Assembly: GCA_019454045.1 (NCBI GenBank)
Contig: SKCR01035603.1
Location: forward strand, 16,665 to 80,664
DNA: 64,000 nucleotides
Source of the DNA: Zanthoxylum bungeanum
Taxonomy: Eukaryota; Streptophyta; Magnoliopsida; Sapindales; Rutaceae
Direction of reading: 5' to 3'
In this document: in pieces, positions 1 to 10,611 of the stretch
Layout of the letters: each line of letters begins with the position of its first letter
Numbering within the stretch: position 1 is the first letter of the stretch
Program-made: the position numbers and the translations under genes
The notes under the pieces: generated by a model
Seen by the model: only the letters and a program-made list of their open reading frames with translations
Database searches by the model: none
What the model was told of the DNA's origin: nothing

Positions 1-189
1 AGAATGCTATGGGACCTCCCATCAAAACCAGCGTTCGAGACCTAAAGTCAGAGTCTGACAACAGAATCTGCCATCAGAGCATGAAGACAGAGTTTAAAGG
101 AGCAATTATTCTAGAAAATATTTCAGATAATTTGAAGTCATGACCTCCATCAGAGTCTGAATTCATGGCTCACCTAACACACTCATAAA
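1..189. other. Unassigned AT-moderate sequence at window edge
   Basis: I see no open reading frame with recognisable content and no repeat boundary here. The motif CATCAGAG recurs several times with spacing of 40-80 bases, which may be a decayed short repeat. It may be internal sequence of whatever element owns the LTR-like DNA that follows. Confidence 0.3.
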
Positions 190-1615
190 ATGGTTCTTTA
201 CTCTCAAGTATAAGAGTGTCGAAGTAATAAAATAACTTGGTAAGTCCGAAGTCGATCCACATGGAATGAATTTAGTAAAATAAAATAATAATTCAAGTGA
301 CAAAAAAAGAGGCTGAATTGTTGAAGTGATGGATAATTTTAAATTGAACTATAATAATAAATTAGAATGCTGGGGTTAGGGGATCCACTCTTGATATTTC
401 AAATATAGAGAAATCTTACTTTTTATAATATATAAATTGTCATTATTACCCAGTTAATTTACTTCATGAATTAATTATGTCAAACAAATAAAATCAGTCA
501 TAAAGACAGTGATAACATTTGTCTATAATAAGTCCAATTAGATACTCAATTATGCCAAATAAATAAAACCAGCCATAAAGGCGGTAACAAAGTTTGTCAA
601 TAATTAATCCATATTTAAATTACTCTCTCATATAATATGAGGTAAAATATTAACTGTGCTAACCAATATTTGATTGTCAAAGAGAATCAAGACACTCACA
701 AATAAGAGAATATTAAATATTAGTCTTCAGATTACAATTCATATATTATAATATAAGTAAGATTAATTTATATTCTCATATTTAGTGTTTCACCATTTAC
801 CCCAATAGAATGGAATTAGCTACTCATGATTTAAATAAAAACTTACATTATTTTATTATTGAAAGAAAAAAGATTATAAGAAAAATAAAGCATACGAAAC
901 ACTTCTTCCAAATTCTTTAAGAGATAAAATGAAAGAACTAAGAAGCATGAATGAAGAAAATGAGATGTGAACACTTCTATTTATAGTAGAAGTGTTCATC
1001 TCTCTTTTATTAATTACAATTTTCCAAATCAAATACAAATAATAAATTTTTTACTAATTTATTTTTTTCTTTTTTCTTTTTTCATTTTTTTTTGGTTTAT
1101 CATTTTGCAAACATTTGTCACAATACACAGTGGATTATGACATTTCAATTTTTATTTTGTATTTTTATTTTTATTTTCTAATAATTAAAATTACATGCAA
1201 CACACATTGGCTTTTTCGCCAATTTCGACTTTGAATACCTCAGAACTAGAAAATCTTGTAAAGAGCAAAGTTGTAGATATTTGTGTCATCTTTCATCTGG
1301 AACTGGAGTTGCCTCAATCCGATATCGGAATAAAAAGTTATGGTCAGAATATGAAAATTATTTAAAGATGAAATTTCCGAAATTGTACACTGTTAGAAGC
1401 CCTTTCAAGATTCTGGCCTCCAAAATCCATATGAAATATACATCCAAAATATTATTTCATCTACATAAGAAATAAAAATCACAATAAAAATATATAAAAC
1501 ATAAATTTAATTATTTCACCAATGTGCTAAATTAAGGGGATTAATGAAACTACAAGTGTAAAATAATTAATTTTCTTTTTAATAAATGTACATTTTTTAG
1601 TGTTCATCATCACCC
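190..1615 (-). mobile_element. Probable gypsy-type LTR remnant, minus orientation
   Basis: Read on the minus strand, this stretch has the layout of a plant gypsy LTR. It begins near 1612 with TGATGATGAACAC, has a TATA box (CTATAAATAG) at about 978-987, continues with AT-rich sequence, and ends near 235-260 with GTGGATCGACTTCGGACTTA. That last string resembles the 'GGGATCGA...CGGACT' tail of many Athila/Tat LTRs. No PBS or paired LTR is visible and both boundaries are uncertain. The short open frame at 1281-1475 has no recognisable content. Confidence 0.38.
962..1002 (-). promoter_or_regulatory. TATA box inside a stem-loop of an LTR-like promoter
   Basis: Bases 962-979 and 987-1002 form a 16-bp stem with a 2-base bulge (968-969). 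The short loop, read on the minus strand, contributes the core of CTATAAATAG. This is probably the core promoter of the LTR remnant around it. Confidence 0.4.
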
Positions 1616-2256
1616 ATAGGAAGTCTGTGTCAGGATTGACTCCCATGAAGGTAAACACATGTCACAGAAGGAATAAGTCTGAAATATCAGCTCATTGATG
1701 ATACAAATCTTCTAAATAAGGAATCAAATAGCCAATTAATTACTCTCTGTTTCTTTTAAACTGGACAATCGCTCAGAATAAATGGGAATTCAATGATTCA
1801 ATTGAATTCCATAGTGAGAGGTGGACCCCATGAATATATTTCGACTCACAGCTTTGGTACGATCTCGCCTACGTATATTCATTAGGTAGACAACTCATTG
1901 TCAATCACTCACTAGTGACTTATAGGTTCCGGTCTTGGTCGTTTCTCATTGTGACAACTTTAGCACGTTCACAAGGAGGCGTACCAAGGTTAAACTTGTC
2001 AATGATAAATTTAAAATACTTGCATAGTCTTGACAGCTTTGACACATTCAGGATTTCCGCTTTCGCTTGAATTTATCTAGTATCACATATACATTCGTTA
2101 TGGATAAATTTCTATCAACTACACCTTCATTGCTTTGGTACTTTCTCAGGTGCAGCCATAGAACAGATATCCAAAAACCATATTGACAAGACAGACCAAG
2201 AAATATACATCCAATACATATTACTTTAAAACCTTATTAATTATGGATTTTTCGCA
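1616..2256. other. Decayed retroelement leader-like sequence
   Basis: No gene is visible. The stretch 1800-2200 resembles in style the minus-strand leader of copia family F. It shares an almost identical string around 2178-2197 with 44190-44207 (CCATATTGACAAGAC followed by A/G-GACC). I read it as leader or LTR debris of an F-related copia element into which A1 inserted. The open frame 2183-2374 crosses the A1 LTR boundary and is fortuitous. Confidence 0.3.
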
Positions 2257-4085
2257 TGTTGGACAATTATTACTCATAGCATCACTATTTGTAAAAGACA
2301 TGGTGTTCTTTGTACAAATTAACTATGTGACAAAGGAAATTGCTCTTTTATCATTTTATAATTGGATTACTTAGGTATATAAATGATAAAAGTCCATATG
2401 ATCAGTTTCGGGTTAATAAGATATGAGATAGTATTAATCCATGAAAGATTTGATCATTAAATATCTCTAGTCATAGTATTATCAAGACTGGACATCGATA
2501 ATGCGGAATAGGCTAGTATTGCACTTGTTCGCGTTATGAAAGCTTAACGTCATAGTTCTCATATATTTAAGTATTGGATACTTATGCAAATGTGATAGGA
2601 GGTTTCCGTTAGCCGTTGGACCGGGAACAGTTTCGCTTTGGATAAACCCCTCGGAATCCCATTAGTAGTATGACTATGTGTCTATGGGAATCTGAATCAG
2701 GGTAGGTGTATTTGGTCTTAACCTGAGACTTGCATCACTAATACTTGCGACAATCAGTACGCTTTGGTTTTGGTCGTCCGGAGCTTTAACAAGTTATGTG
2801 TACGCCTCTTTTGGGAATACTGAGAATCGTAGTGTATTGGGTGTGATTTCAATATGGAAGTATCACTTCAGTCATATGGAGATGATGATCACGTAGGATA
2901 CAGAAATGGTACTCTAAAGTGCTGCAGCCATCGGGAAAGTATGACTGGGTCATGACTTTCCAATCAAAGAGACTAGTTACTAGTGATCCGATATATGCTT
3001 CGTATGAGGCAGACACAATTCCAACCCTAGGCCTAACATGTGGCATCCGATACTGGATCATAATATGCAATACTTCGTATACTACGCCTGATAAAGATTG
3101 TTATTTTTCGTTGAATATTTCTGGAGAATTGGGTAGGCACGATGCTTTGCTAGAAGCCAACCATGTCTTGTAAATCGGTAAGAATATGGTACCGGGTACG
3201 CACGTGTTTGGATAGTCCGATAACCGAATTTACTGCCAACATATCCAGGGATCTCTTGGGTTGCTTCCCAAAGATTCACCGATGACATTTGACTCGAATA
3301 GAATTAATCTGGGATTAATTATGAGAGAGAAAATTAATCTGGGATTAATTACGGAAAAAATTAATCTGGCATTAATCAATAGAGAGAAATTTAATCTGGG
3401 ATTAATTGCGTCAGGAATTAATCTGGGATTAATTCGTGAAGAAGAGAGAACGCGATTAATTTGGAATTAAAATTAAATTTTAATTCGTGCGAACGAATTA
3501 ATTTGGAATTAATTTATGAGCGACTTTCATAATAATTTTGCTAGGCATTATTATTTAATTAAATTGGATTTTATTACGTCGCAACGGAAAATTCATTTAA
3601 TTGGATTAAACGAACCCGAGCCCGAAGTGTGTTGAGCAAGCCCACTTGAATTTTGAATTTATAGTGGGGCCCACTTCACTTACATCATTAATCAATTTTT
3701 GGTGATGGAAGTGATTGATGGCTTTTGTTGGAAACTTGTATAACACAATTTGTTTTTTGTAAAGCATATACACATTTTTGGAGTTTGACTTTTGTAATTG
3801 TTTTTGGAAAACAAATCACAAAAAAACTCATCTCTCTCTTTTGCTCTCCCATGGCCGAAAGTGTTCTTCCTTGGAGGGCAAATTTTTCTTTCATTTTTTG
3901 TTCTTGCTAGCACATAAGGAGTGAATCAAGGTGATAGGGAAACTCACCCAAGTGTTGGAAACACTCTACAAAGGCTTGGAGTTTCTTTTACATCCATGAA
4001 TTTTTGAAATCCTAAATCTGATCAAAGTAAGTAATTTCCGCAACTTGTCTTTGATTTATTCACACAAAAATCATCTTAGTCATCG
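2257..4085 (+). repeat. Copia A1 5' LTR (3' end lost)
   Basis: The LTR starts TGTTGGACAATTATTACTC, matching the A2 3' LTR start (29474), the A4 LTR start (37859) and, inverted, the A3 and A5 LTR starts (31834, 60472). Similarity to A2, A4 and A5 continues through the region. Family LTRs end in CCAACA or similar, followed by a TGGTATC primer site. Here, after about 4085 (CATCGAATAG), the sequence jumps into leader (AATTAAAAGCCCATTGG, as at 19026). The LTR tail, PBS and first part of the leader are therefore deleted. Short reading frames inside it (2849-3070, 3082-3288, 3688-3913) are LTR shadows. Confidence 0.85.
3300..3445 (+). repeat. TTAATC-TGGG-ATTAAT palindromic mini-array in A LTR
   Basis: Five to six copies of the imperfect palindrome TTAATCTGGGATTAAT are spaced 25-35 bases apart. 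Related motifs recur at the same place in other family LTRs (around 17380-17460 inverted, 30530-30630, 38900-38960, 59350-59415 inverted). The open frame at 3261-3470 is only a translation of this array. Confidence 0.7.
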
Positions 4086-4911
4086 AATAGAATTAAAAGC
4101 CCATTGGACTTTAATTGAATAGTATTGGATACTAATTGGGTCTTTGAGACCCATTAAGATTGGATTTAGAATCCAAGTCTAAAAGACACTATTAAAAGTG
4201 TAATTATTTAACTTGGAATTAAATAAGAATTAGTTTTGGATACAATTTAAATTGGATTTAAAATTGTAGTTCGATATAATTCAGGAATACTTACTTTGAG
4301 TATTTATTCTTAAACGAGTTGGGATTCGCGCAAATCAAATCGTTGTTTGAACATTGGATGGTCATTAATTCAAAGATTAATTAATTGGATTAGATTGATT
4401 GAATAACATCTTTTGTGTGAATACTTGGATGTATTTGTATGAATAATGTATATTGGATGGATATTAGAAGGGTGAGGGTAATTTTGGAAATTATTGTAAT
4501 AAATTTAGAATTTATTAAATTGGACCTGCATGTCCAGCCTATCATCTCTTTTCTCATTGTGTTTCTCTTCTCACCAATTCCCCTCAATGTAAATGAGGTT
4601 TCTTTAATGTATTATGTAATTGGGTAGAAGTAAGAATAATGCTAGCAAGAGAGAGGAAAGTGAGAGATTTGTTCTAGGAACAAATTTGTTATATATCTAT
4701 CCGCATATCATTATTAATTTATTTCGCGCCTTATCATGATTTTAGAATGCATGCTTAAGGGTGTATGATGAGACCTAATCAAAGATAATAAATTGGTTGC
4801 CAATTACGTGAAAAACCCTCATCAAATATTAAGCATTTTTCCTTCCATTGAGTGGTTCTCTATCAAGATCCAAGATTGGCATTGGTTTGTTGGCCAAAGT
4901 CAAGATCAATG
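4086..4911 (+). other. Copia A1 untranslated leader, first part
   Basis: This matches the A2 leader (19020-19348 plus 24787-25277) and the minus-strand A3 leader near 36270-36335. It carries the first copy of the leader motif TTGTTGGCCAAAGTCAAG (4887-4904). The A1 site 'GATTGATTGAATAACATC' near 4396 is the unoccupied counterpart of the place where D entered A2. Element B interrupts the leader after 4911. Confidence 0.75.
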
Positions 4912-5489
4912 TGTAGGACACAGATGTTGGACGATGATGTTCCGGGCTCGTGGCCCGGTCGGGAGTACGGAGTAGCCCACGAGGGAGCTAAACCGGAGAA
5001 ATAACATGGAGTCGCCACCCAGTGTGAACTGGGAAAATGATTTAAGGCCGCACTCACCCCTCGCAAGGGAAGACCTCAAACCGTTGGGTTCAGAATGGTC
5101 CCTTACTTATGTCACTTGTAATGATATGATTTGTACAATAATCTAACCAAGCCTAAGCAACATATATTTCCAAGGATATTCAATTTCTAAGTTCACATGC
5201 ATAGAAACAAAGCTCGTATCTACGTTTTCCTATAACCTATTTGCATATAACCTATGCCTAAGCTTGGATGCATAAAAGTAGATTGAAATAACGATAAACA
5301 GATAATATCACATACATATTACATTGATGATCATGGAAACGCAAATGGACAATGATTGTACAAACATGCATATTAAAGAGAGGCAATTAACTGCATAAAT
5401 ATTGAAGAGAGCTAACTAAACATATGATGGGGAATGGAATGACTAAGAGAACAAACATGCATGAAACATGATAAAGGAATCTGTCTAGT

Positions 5490-5965
5490 GTGTGAGCGTT
5501 CATGTAGCGTTCGTAAACTCGTTCGAACGGTAAACAGAATACAAGCGATCGAGTAGCGTTTGATAACGCGTTCGAACGATAAACAGAATGTCCGCGTTCG
5601 TATAGCATTTGATAACACGTTCGAATAGGAAGAGACCTGATGCATGATACAATAAAACACATGAACATTCGAGCAGCGTTCGTAAACGCATTCGAACGGT
5701 AAAAAGAAGGTTCGCGTTCGTATAGCATTTGAGGACGCGTTCGAACGGGACCAGACCTGATGCATGTTAAAACAAAGAAAAATATGTGCCCATACAAGTA
5801 GCGTTAGTAAACACATTCGAACGGTGAACAGAAGGTTCACATTCGTATAGCGTTCGAGAACGCGTTCGAAAGGGACAAGACCTGATGCATGATAAAACAA
5901 AGAAAACACATGTGCGTTCAAGTAGCGTTCGTAAACGCGTTCAAACGGGACCAGACCTGATGCAT
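5490..5965 (-). repeat. TTCGAA-palindrome tandem array in B 3' LTR
   Basis: About four units of 120-125 bp, marked by ACCTGATGCATGAT at about 5635, 5754, 5880 and 5951. Each contains several copies of CGTTCGAACG-like palindromes and GCGTTCGTATAGCG motifs. The overlapping long open frames (5387-5797, 5412-6035) are translations of the array and not genes. Confidence 0.8.
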
Positions 5966-5999
5966 GATAGACGATGCAACACATACATAGATAAACAAA

Positions 6000-6510
6000 T
6001 CCATAATGTAGGACCTTGTGTGCCCGATGGAACATATTTCACATTCAATCGGGTGCACCTCATCCGGTGCGGTAAAACATCGTGGAAAATGTAGCCTTTT
6101 AGGCATTTCCCTCGAATAGAGGACCTTTAATCCACCCTAGTTAGCCCATGCGCACAAGAATGCAATGCATGCGTAAATAAAGCACTGATATGCAAAGGGT
6201 AAATGACATAATAAAAGGCACGGAAAAACATCATGGTAAAGGTAGCCTTCAGACATTTCCCTCGAATAGAGGACTTTAATCCACCCTAGTTAGCCCATGC
6301 GCATTATGTTACCATGCATATAAAATAAAGACAACAATAATATAGGACCTCGTATGCTCGATTAAACATATCTCACATTCAATCAAACATACTCCGTCTG
6401 GTGCGGCAAAACATCGTGGAAAAGGTAGCCTTTTAGGCATTTCCCTCGAATAGAGGACCTTTAATCCACCCTAGTTAGCCCATGCGCACGATATCATCAT
6501 GCATAAATAA
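6000..6510 (-). repeat. Second tandem repeat in B 3' LTR (about 170 bp x 3)
   Basis: The phrase GGCATTTCCCTCGAATAGAG, followed by GACCTTTAATCCACCCTAG, recurs at about 6100, 6255 and 6438. Each copy lies in a larger unit that also repeats TAGGACCTCGTATGC and CACATTCAATC. The same arrangement occurs in the 5' LTR at 12885-13380. Confidence 0.75.
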
Positions 6511-7316
6511 GTAACATGTAGAAAGCAATAGCATACTAACGACTAAATCATGCTTAACAGATAAATAACATGCTAGCAACCCAATCATGCTCGAATACAA
6601 GGTTGGATGAAACAAAATGTGTGAATCTCTAAAGTGATACGTGGCATTGTATTCTGAGTGCAAACCGCAATACCGTCCATTCGGATTCGGCTACGGAATT
6701 TACGTCAGGGTTTCCATCCGATATACCACAAGAGAGAACACATATTTCATTCATTCAAGGACCACAACATATATCAACAAACGACTCTCATGCGAGGGAA
6801 TTCTAATAAACAACAAAAAAAAGATGAGAATAAATAAAAAGGGTGCCCTCAGGTCTAACCTCTTAGGTTGTCTCTCGAAAGTGCGTTACACGGCCGTCGG
6901 AAGGGTTGGTGCTCCGCAATTCCTCCGGTTCACTGGTCCACTGCTCTCGTTCACTACTTCGGTATTTTGAGCTGTCATTTCCTCTGTTTTGCTGTTGTTT
7001 TACTGCTATTTCTTGCGGTAATTTAAGGGTTTTAAAGTGCATTTTTTTGTCACTGTTTTGCTATATTAAGGGACTGGTTTTTGGCTACTGTTTGCGGTGA
7101 ATAAGGGCTGTTTTGGGGTTAATTCGGGGACTGTTTTAGACTATTTTAGGGCTGCAGCACGAATGAAAGTAGTGAACATGTGAATTGAATCCGATGACAT
7201 ACTTATTCTGAATTTCCCATTCCGACATTCGTTTCCCGCGACTTTTGCAACCTAAAGAGTAGTGCCTCCGTACGAGACTTATCATCAGGAATTATATGCA
7301 AAATGCAGTGCCTATA

Positions 7317-7373
7317 GTCGCCCCCACTTTGATAGGACTTGTGCAGTCTGTGACAATGACAATCCTATCAAAG
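7317..7373 (-). promoter_or_regulatory. Element B polypurine tract with conserved stem-loop
   Basis: On the minus strand, AAAGTGGGGGCGAC sits directly before the 3' LTR and is the plus-strand primer site. Bases 7327-7337 (CTTTGATAGGA) pair perfectly with 7363-7373 (TCCTATCAAAG) across a 25-base loop, so one stem arm runs into the PPT. Element C has the same structure at 56761-56817. Confidence 0.75.
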
Positions 7374-7439
7374 TTATGCAATGCATTTTTATTTAACTGG
7401 CTCGCCAGCTGCCACTTGACTTGCTTGTTGCTTTGAGTT

Positions 7440-8700
7440 GAGTTGATTTGGTGGTCCATTTTCGAATTGTGCTCCATTTTTGGAGTGCCATTTTCGGCAT
7501 CTGTTATGTGTGCTCCATTTTGGAGCGCCATTTTCGGCATCTGTTGTGTATGAATGTGGCTCATTTTTGAACCGTTACTTGATGAGATGGTCTTTACCGC
7601 TACAAACCTGCGAATACAAAACAAAAATTGCATGTATGTGATATGTATGCATCTATGCATGGATATGTTTCCTATTCCGATGAGTTAGGCCTTCCTTGGT
7701 CCATTTCTGAACCGTGCTCCATTTTCAGAGTGCCATTTTCGGCGTCTGATGTGATAGTTTTCCCTTTTTGAATTGTACTCCATTTTGGAGCACCATTTTC
7801 GGCGTCTGATGTTGTTTGGGCCTCGACCCTAGGACGTATCCCAGAACTGTAACTGCTGATACAGTAGGTCCACGACCCTGGGACGCATCCCAATAACTGG
7901 AACTGATGATGTAGGGGGCCATCGACCCTGGGATGCGTCCCAATATCTACAACCGACAACGGGGGCCTCGATCCTGGGACTCATCCTAATACCGCTGACA
8001 ACGTGGGTCACGACCCTAGGACTCATCCCAAAAACTAATGCTGATGTGGGTCTTGACCCTAGGACGCATCCCCAAAACTACTGATGATGTGGGTCACGAC
8101 CCTGGGAATCATCCCCAAACCTGATACCGATGCTGATATAGGCCTCAACCTTGGGACTCATACTGATGTGGGCCTCGCCCCCAAACTGATACTGATGTGG
8201 ATGTGGGCCTCAACGCTGGGACTCATCCCAAAACTAATACTGATTTGGGCCTCGCCCCCAAACTGATACTGATGTGGGCCTCGCCCCAGACTGATACTGA
8301 TGTGGGCCTCACCCCCAAACTGATACTGATGTGGGCCCCGCCCTAGACTGATACCGATGTGGGCCTCGCCCCCAAATTGATACTGATTTGGGTCTTGCCC
8401 CAGACAGATACTGATGTGGGCCTCACCCTAGACTGATACTGATGTGGGCCTTGCCCCAGACTGATATTGATGTGGGCCTCGCCCTCAAATTGATACTGAT
8501 TTGGGCCTTGCCCCAGACTGATACTGATGTGGGCATCGCCCCAGACTGATACTAATGTAGGCCTCACCCCCAGACTGATACTGATGTGGGCCTCGCCCCA
8601 TACTGATACTGATATGGGCCTCGCCCCAAACTAATACTGATGTGGGCCTCGCCCCCAGACTGATACTGGTTTGGGCCTCGCCCCCCTGTGATTCATTCCT
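7440..8700 (-). repeat. Element B hypervariable 3' UTR tandem arrays
   Basis: Three zones, read on plus. 7445-7570 and 7690-7800 hold CATTTTTGGAGTGCCATTTTCGGC-type units. 7810-8160 holds units of about 55-65 bp built on GGCCTCGACCCTGGGAC. 8160-8690 holds units of about 35-40 bp built on GATACTGATGTGGGCCTCGC. The same core, inverted, makes up the array of element C at 54395-55225. Reading frames here (8343-8567, 8485-8931, 7672-7959 and others) are array translations. Confidence 0.85.
7561..7660 (-). other. T-rich tract ending GCAG|GTTT inside B 3' UTR
   Basis: On the minus strand a T-rich run ends in TATTCGCAG followed by GTTTG (near 7618-7622). A similar tract ends in CACAG|GTTTC at 8777-8780, and element C has one at 54283-54315. 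They look like plant 3' splice sites, but I see no matching 5' site and do not claim an intron. Confidence 0.35.
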
Positions 8701-8936
8701 GTAAACTGCTGACACTGTACTATTGCTGCTTCTGGTTGGTTTGCATTTGATACTTTCTCTTTTTCTTCGTTGAAACCTGTGAATACAAACAAAACAAAAC
8801 ACAACAAAACAAAAGAATGCAAGTGCGTTAGGTGTATTCATGCATGCATGAATGAGTTTCCTATTCCATTGGCTTAGGTCTTCTGCCAGTTCTTCTCTTG
8901 GTGACTGCTCGGTTTTCTCTTCTTCAGGCAAAGTAC

Positions 8937-9075
8937 TGCTTCAATCTGTCTACGTTGATCGGCTCGGTGAACCCATTCCCTTCTAAATCTGACAGTCTCA
9001 CTGCCACATTTCCCATTTTCTGAATGGCTATCCTGTCTTTCTACTCGCTTCTTCCGAGGATTCCCCGTGTTCTAA
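8937..9075 (-). pseudogene. Extreme C-terminal remnant of pol (integrase tail) in element B
   Basis: Translation of the minus strand gives a short frame ending in EPINVDRLKQYFA followed by a stop. This is the style of ending seen at the C terminus of plant gypsy pol polyproteins, just after integrase ('...NPVNxDRLKxYY'). It contains one internal stop. Nothing of protease, RT, RNase H or the integrase catalytic core lies between it and gag, so the element appears to have lost pol by a large internal deletion. The call rests on this short tail and on its position between gag and the 3' UTR. Without a profile search it remains tentative. Confidence 0.5.
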
Positions 9076-9279
9076 ACATCGCTGAGTATCATGCTTTTTT
9101 CAAATATACTCATGTTGCAGGTTGAAAGGAAGAGACTCAGGCAAGTAAACGAAATAAACGTCTTTATTATCATCAAGAAAAGGTTCAAACAAGTAGACAA
9201 AATCAATGTCTTAAAAATGCAAGATCAAATAAACTAGGAGGAACAGTTCATCATTCGCAGAATTGCCTTCTTCATTGGC
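9076..9279 (-). other. Deletion-junction spacer between gag and pol tail
   Basis: A spacer of about 200 bases with no recognisable coding content. Near-duplicate phrases (CAAGTAAACGAAATAAACGTCTTTATTATCATC, in part, and CAAGTAGACAAAATCAATGTC) recur about 50 bases apart. The main loss of pol presumably happened here. Confidence 0.4.
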
Positions 9280-10611
9280 CTATGGTTCTCTACTACTATC
9301 ATTCCCTATCCCCATGAAAGAAACTGGGTGGTTGAGAGTTTGGAGGACAAAGCTCTTGGGCAGGCCGAAGTTGATCATGTAGGTAGGCGGTGGGATGGAG
9401 TGATAGTTCAGTAGGGGGTTCTGGTGTGTGTTGGGTTGTTCTTTCTCAGGATCGGGTATTTTATGGGCATCAATGAGGTTTTGGATTTCATGCCTAAGGC
9501 GGGTGCAGCTGTAAGTTTCATGGCCTCTCCTCTGATGGAAGTGACAATACAGGCTTAGGTCAAGGTTGGGTGGTATAGGATCTGGAAGTGGTTTAGGCTC
9601 TAAGGGTTTTAGGAGTCCTTGCGCCTTCAGCTTCTCAAGCACCTTAGATAAAGGCTTCCCCAGGTTAGAGAAATGCCGGTTTCTGATGGTAGCAACCTCG
9701 GCAGTAGCGGGCTTGGTCTCAAAATGTCCCCCAAAAGTCTTTCTATTATGGCCATAGAACTTTCTATTCTCCGCTTCTTCTTCTTCGATGTCCATGACAG
9801 TCTCCCTCAGCTGTCGGAAATCTGCAATCATGGAGGTCATCCTTCTCAAATTGCCATAAATGAAGGGCTTGGTGCCCTTGATGATCATTTTGATTTGGTC
9901 ATTCTCTGAGGGCCGAGTCTGCATATTTAGAAGCTGGCTTCTCCAGCGGTCTACATACTCCTTGAAACTTTCCTCCGGTTTCTGCTTGGTATTCTCCAAG
10001 TCGCGGAGCGACAAGTCGATCTCCAAATCTGTAACATACTGTTTCAGAAAAGCTTCTGCCAGTTCCCTCCAATCTTCCTTAACCTTTCTCTCAAGGCTAT
10101 GGTACCACACTACGGGTGCCCCCTCAAGCGACATCCCGAACATCTTCTGAACTTGGCGCTGTGACAGGCCCACTGAACTTATGACTGAAACATACTGTCG
10201 GACATAGACCCTCGGATCCCCATTCCCGTTGAACTTGGCCATATCAGGCATCTTGAACTGAGCTGGCAGCTGTTCTTCAAAGGTCATTGCCTCATAATCT
10301 AGCAAATCTTCATGTTTACCCCTCATTTTGCGTGTAACTGATTCTACCTGATCTCGAAGCTTTTGTAATTCGGCCTATGACCCGGCTATTCTTCCCGCAG
10401 CATATTTGGCCATATCATCATCAAAACCCGGGATATCATCATTCAATCTAGTCGGAGGGTCTTCATACCTCTCATTCTCAGAGTTTCCCCCAGCATGGGG
10501 CACAACCATATTGGCCATAACAGCAGTTAAGGCTTGCAACTGTTCAGTAACCTTGGTGAGATTGGTCTCCAACTGATCCATACGGGATGTTTCATTCTCT
10601 GATTCGCTCAT
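9280..10611 (-). pseudogene. gag: Ty3/gypsy (Tat/Ogre-like) gag with a single in-frame amber codon
   Basis: Structural (capsid and nucleocapsid) protein of an LTR retrotransposon, which would assemble the cytoplasmic particle. One frame runs from the ATG at 10611. There are 78 codons, with a heptad-like segment at residues 11-35, then TAG at 10375-10377, then 16 more in-frame codons, then a clear 348-codon stretch (10326-9280). In that stretch, residues 31-185 are a retrotransposon gag/capsid domain (FNGNGDPRVYV; VVWYHSL; ESFKEYVDRW). Residues 261-274 form a CX2HX4HX4C zinc knuckle (CHFHQRRGHETYSC), the CHHC variant seen in Tat-lineage gag. No frameshift is visible. The amber may be a C-to-T decay event (CAG to TAG) or a read-through site, and I favour decay. 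It is the best-preserved protein frame in the window. Confidence 0.85.

Larger units (their letters stand above)
4912..7316 (-). repeat. Element B 3' LTR (promoter-deleted copy)
   Basis: This copy is homologous to 11743-14808 but about 660 bp shorter, mainly because a block of about 600 bp matching 14049-14649 is missing at about 7156. Its outer start, read on the minus strand, is TATAGGCAC instead of TGTAGGCAC. This terminal dinucleotide mutation is a C-to-T change on the plus strand. The inner terminus at 4912 is canonical. Confidence 0.85.
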
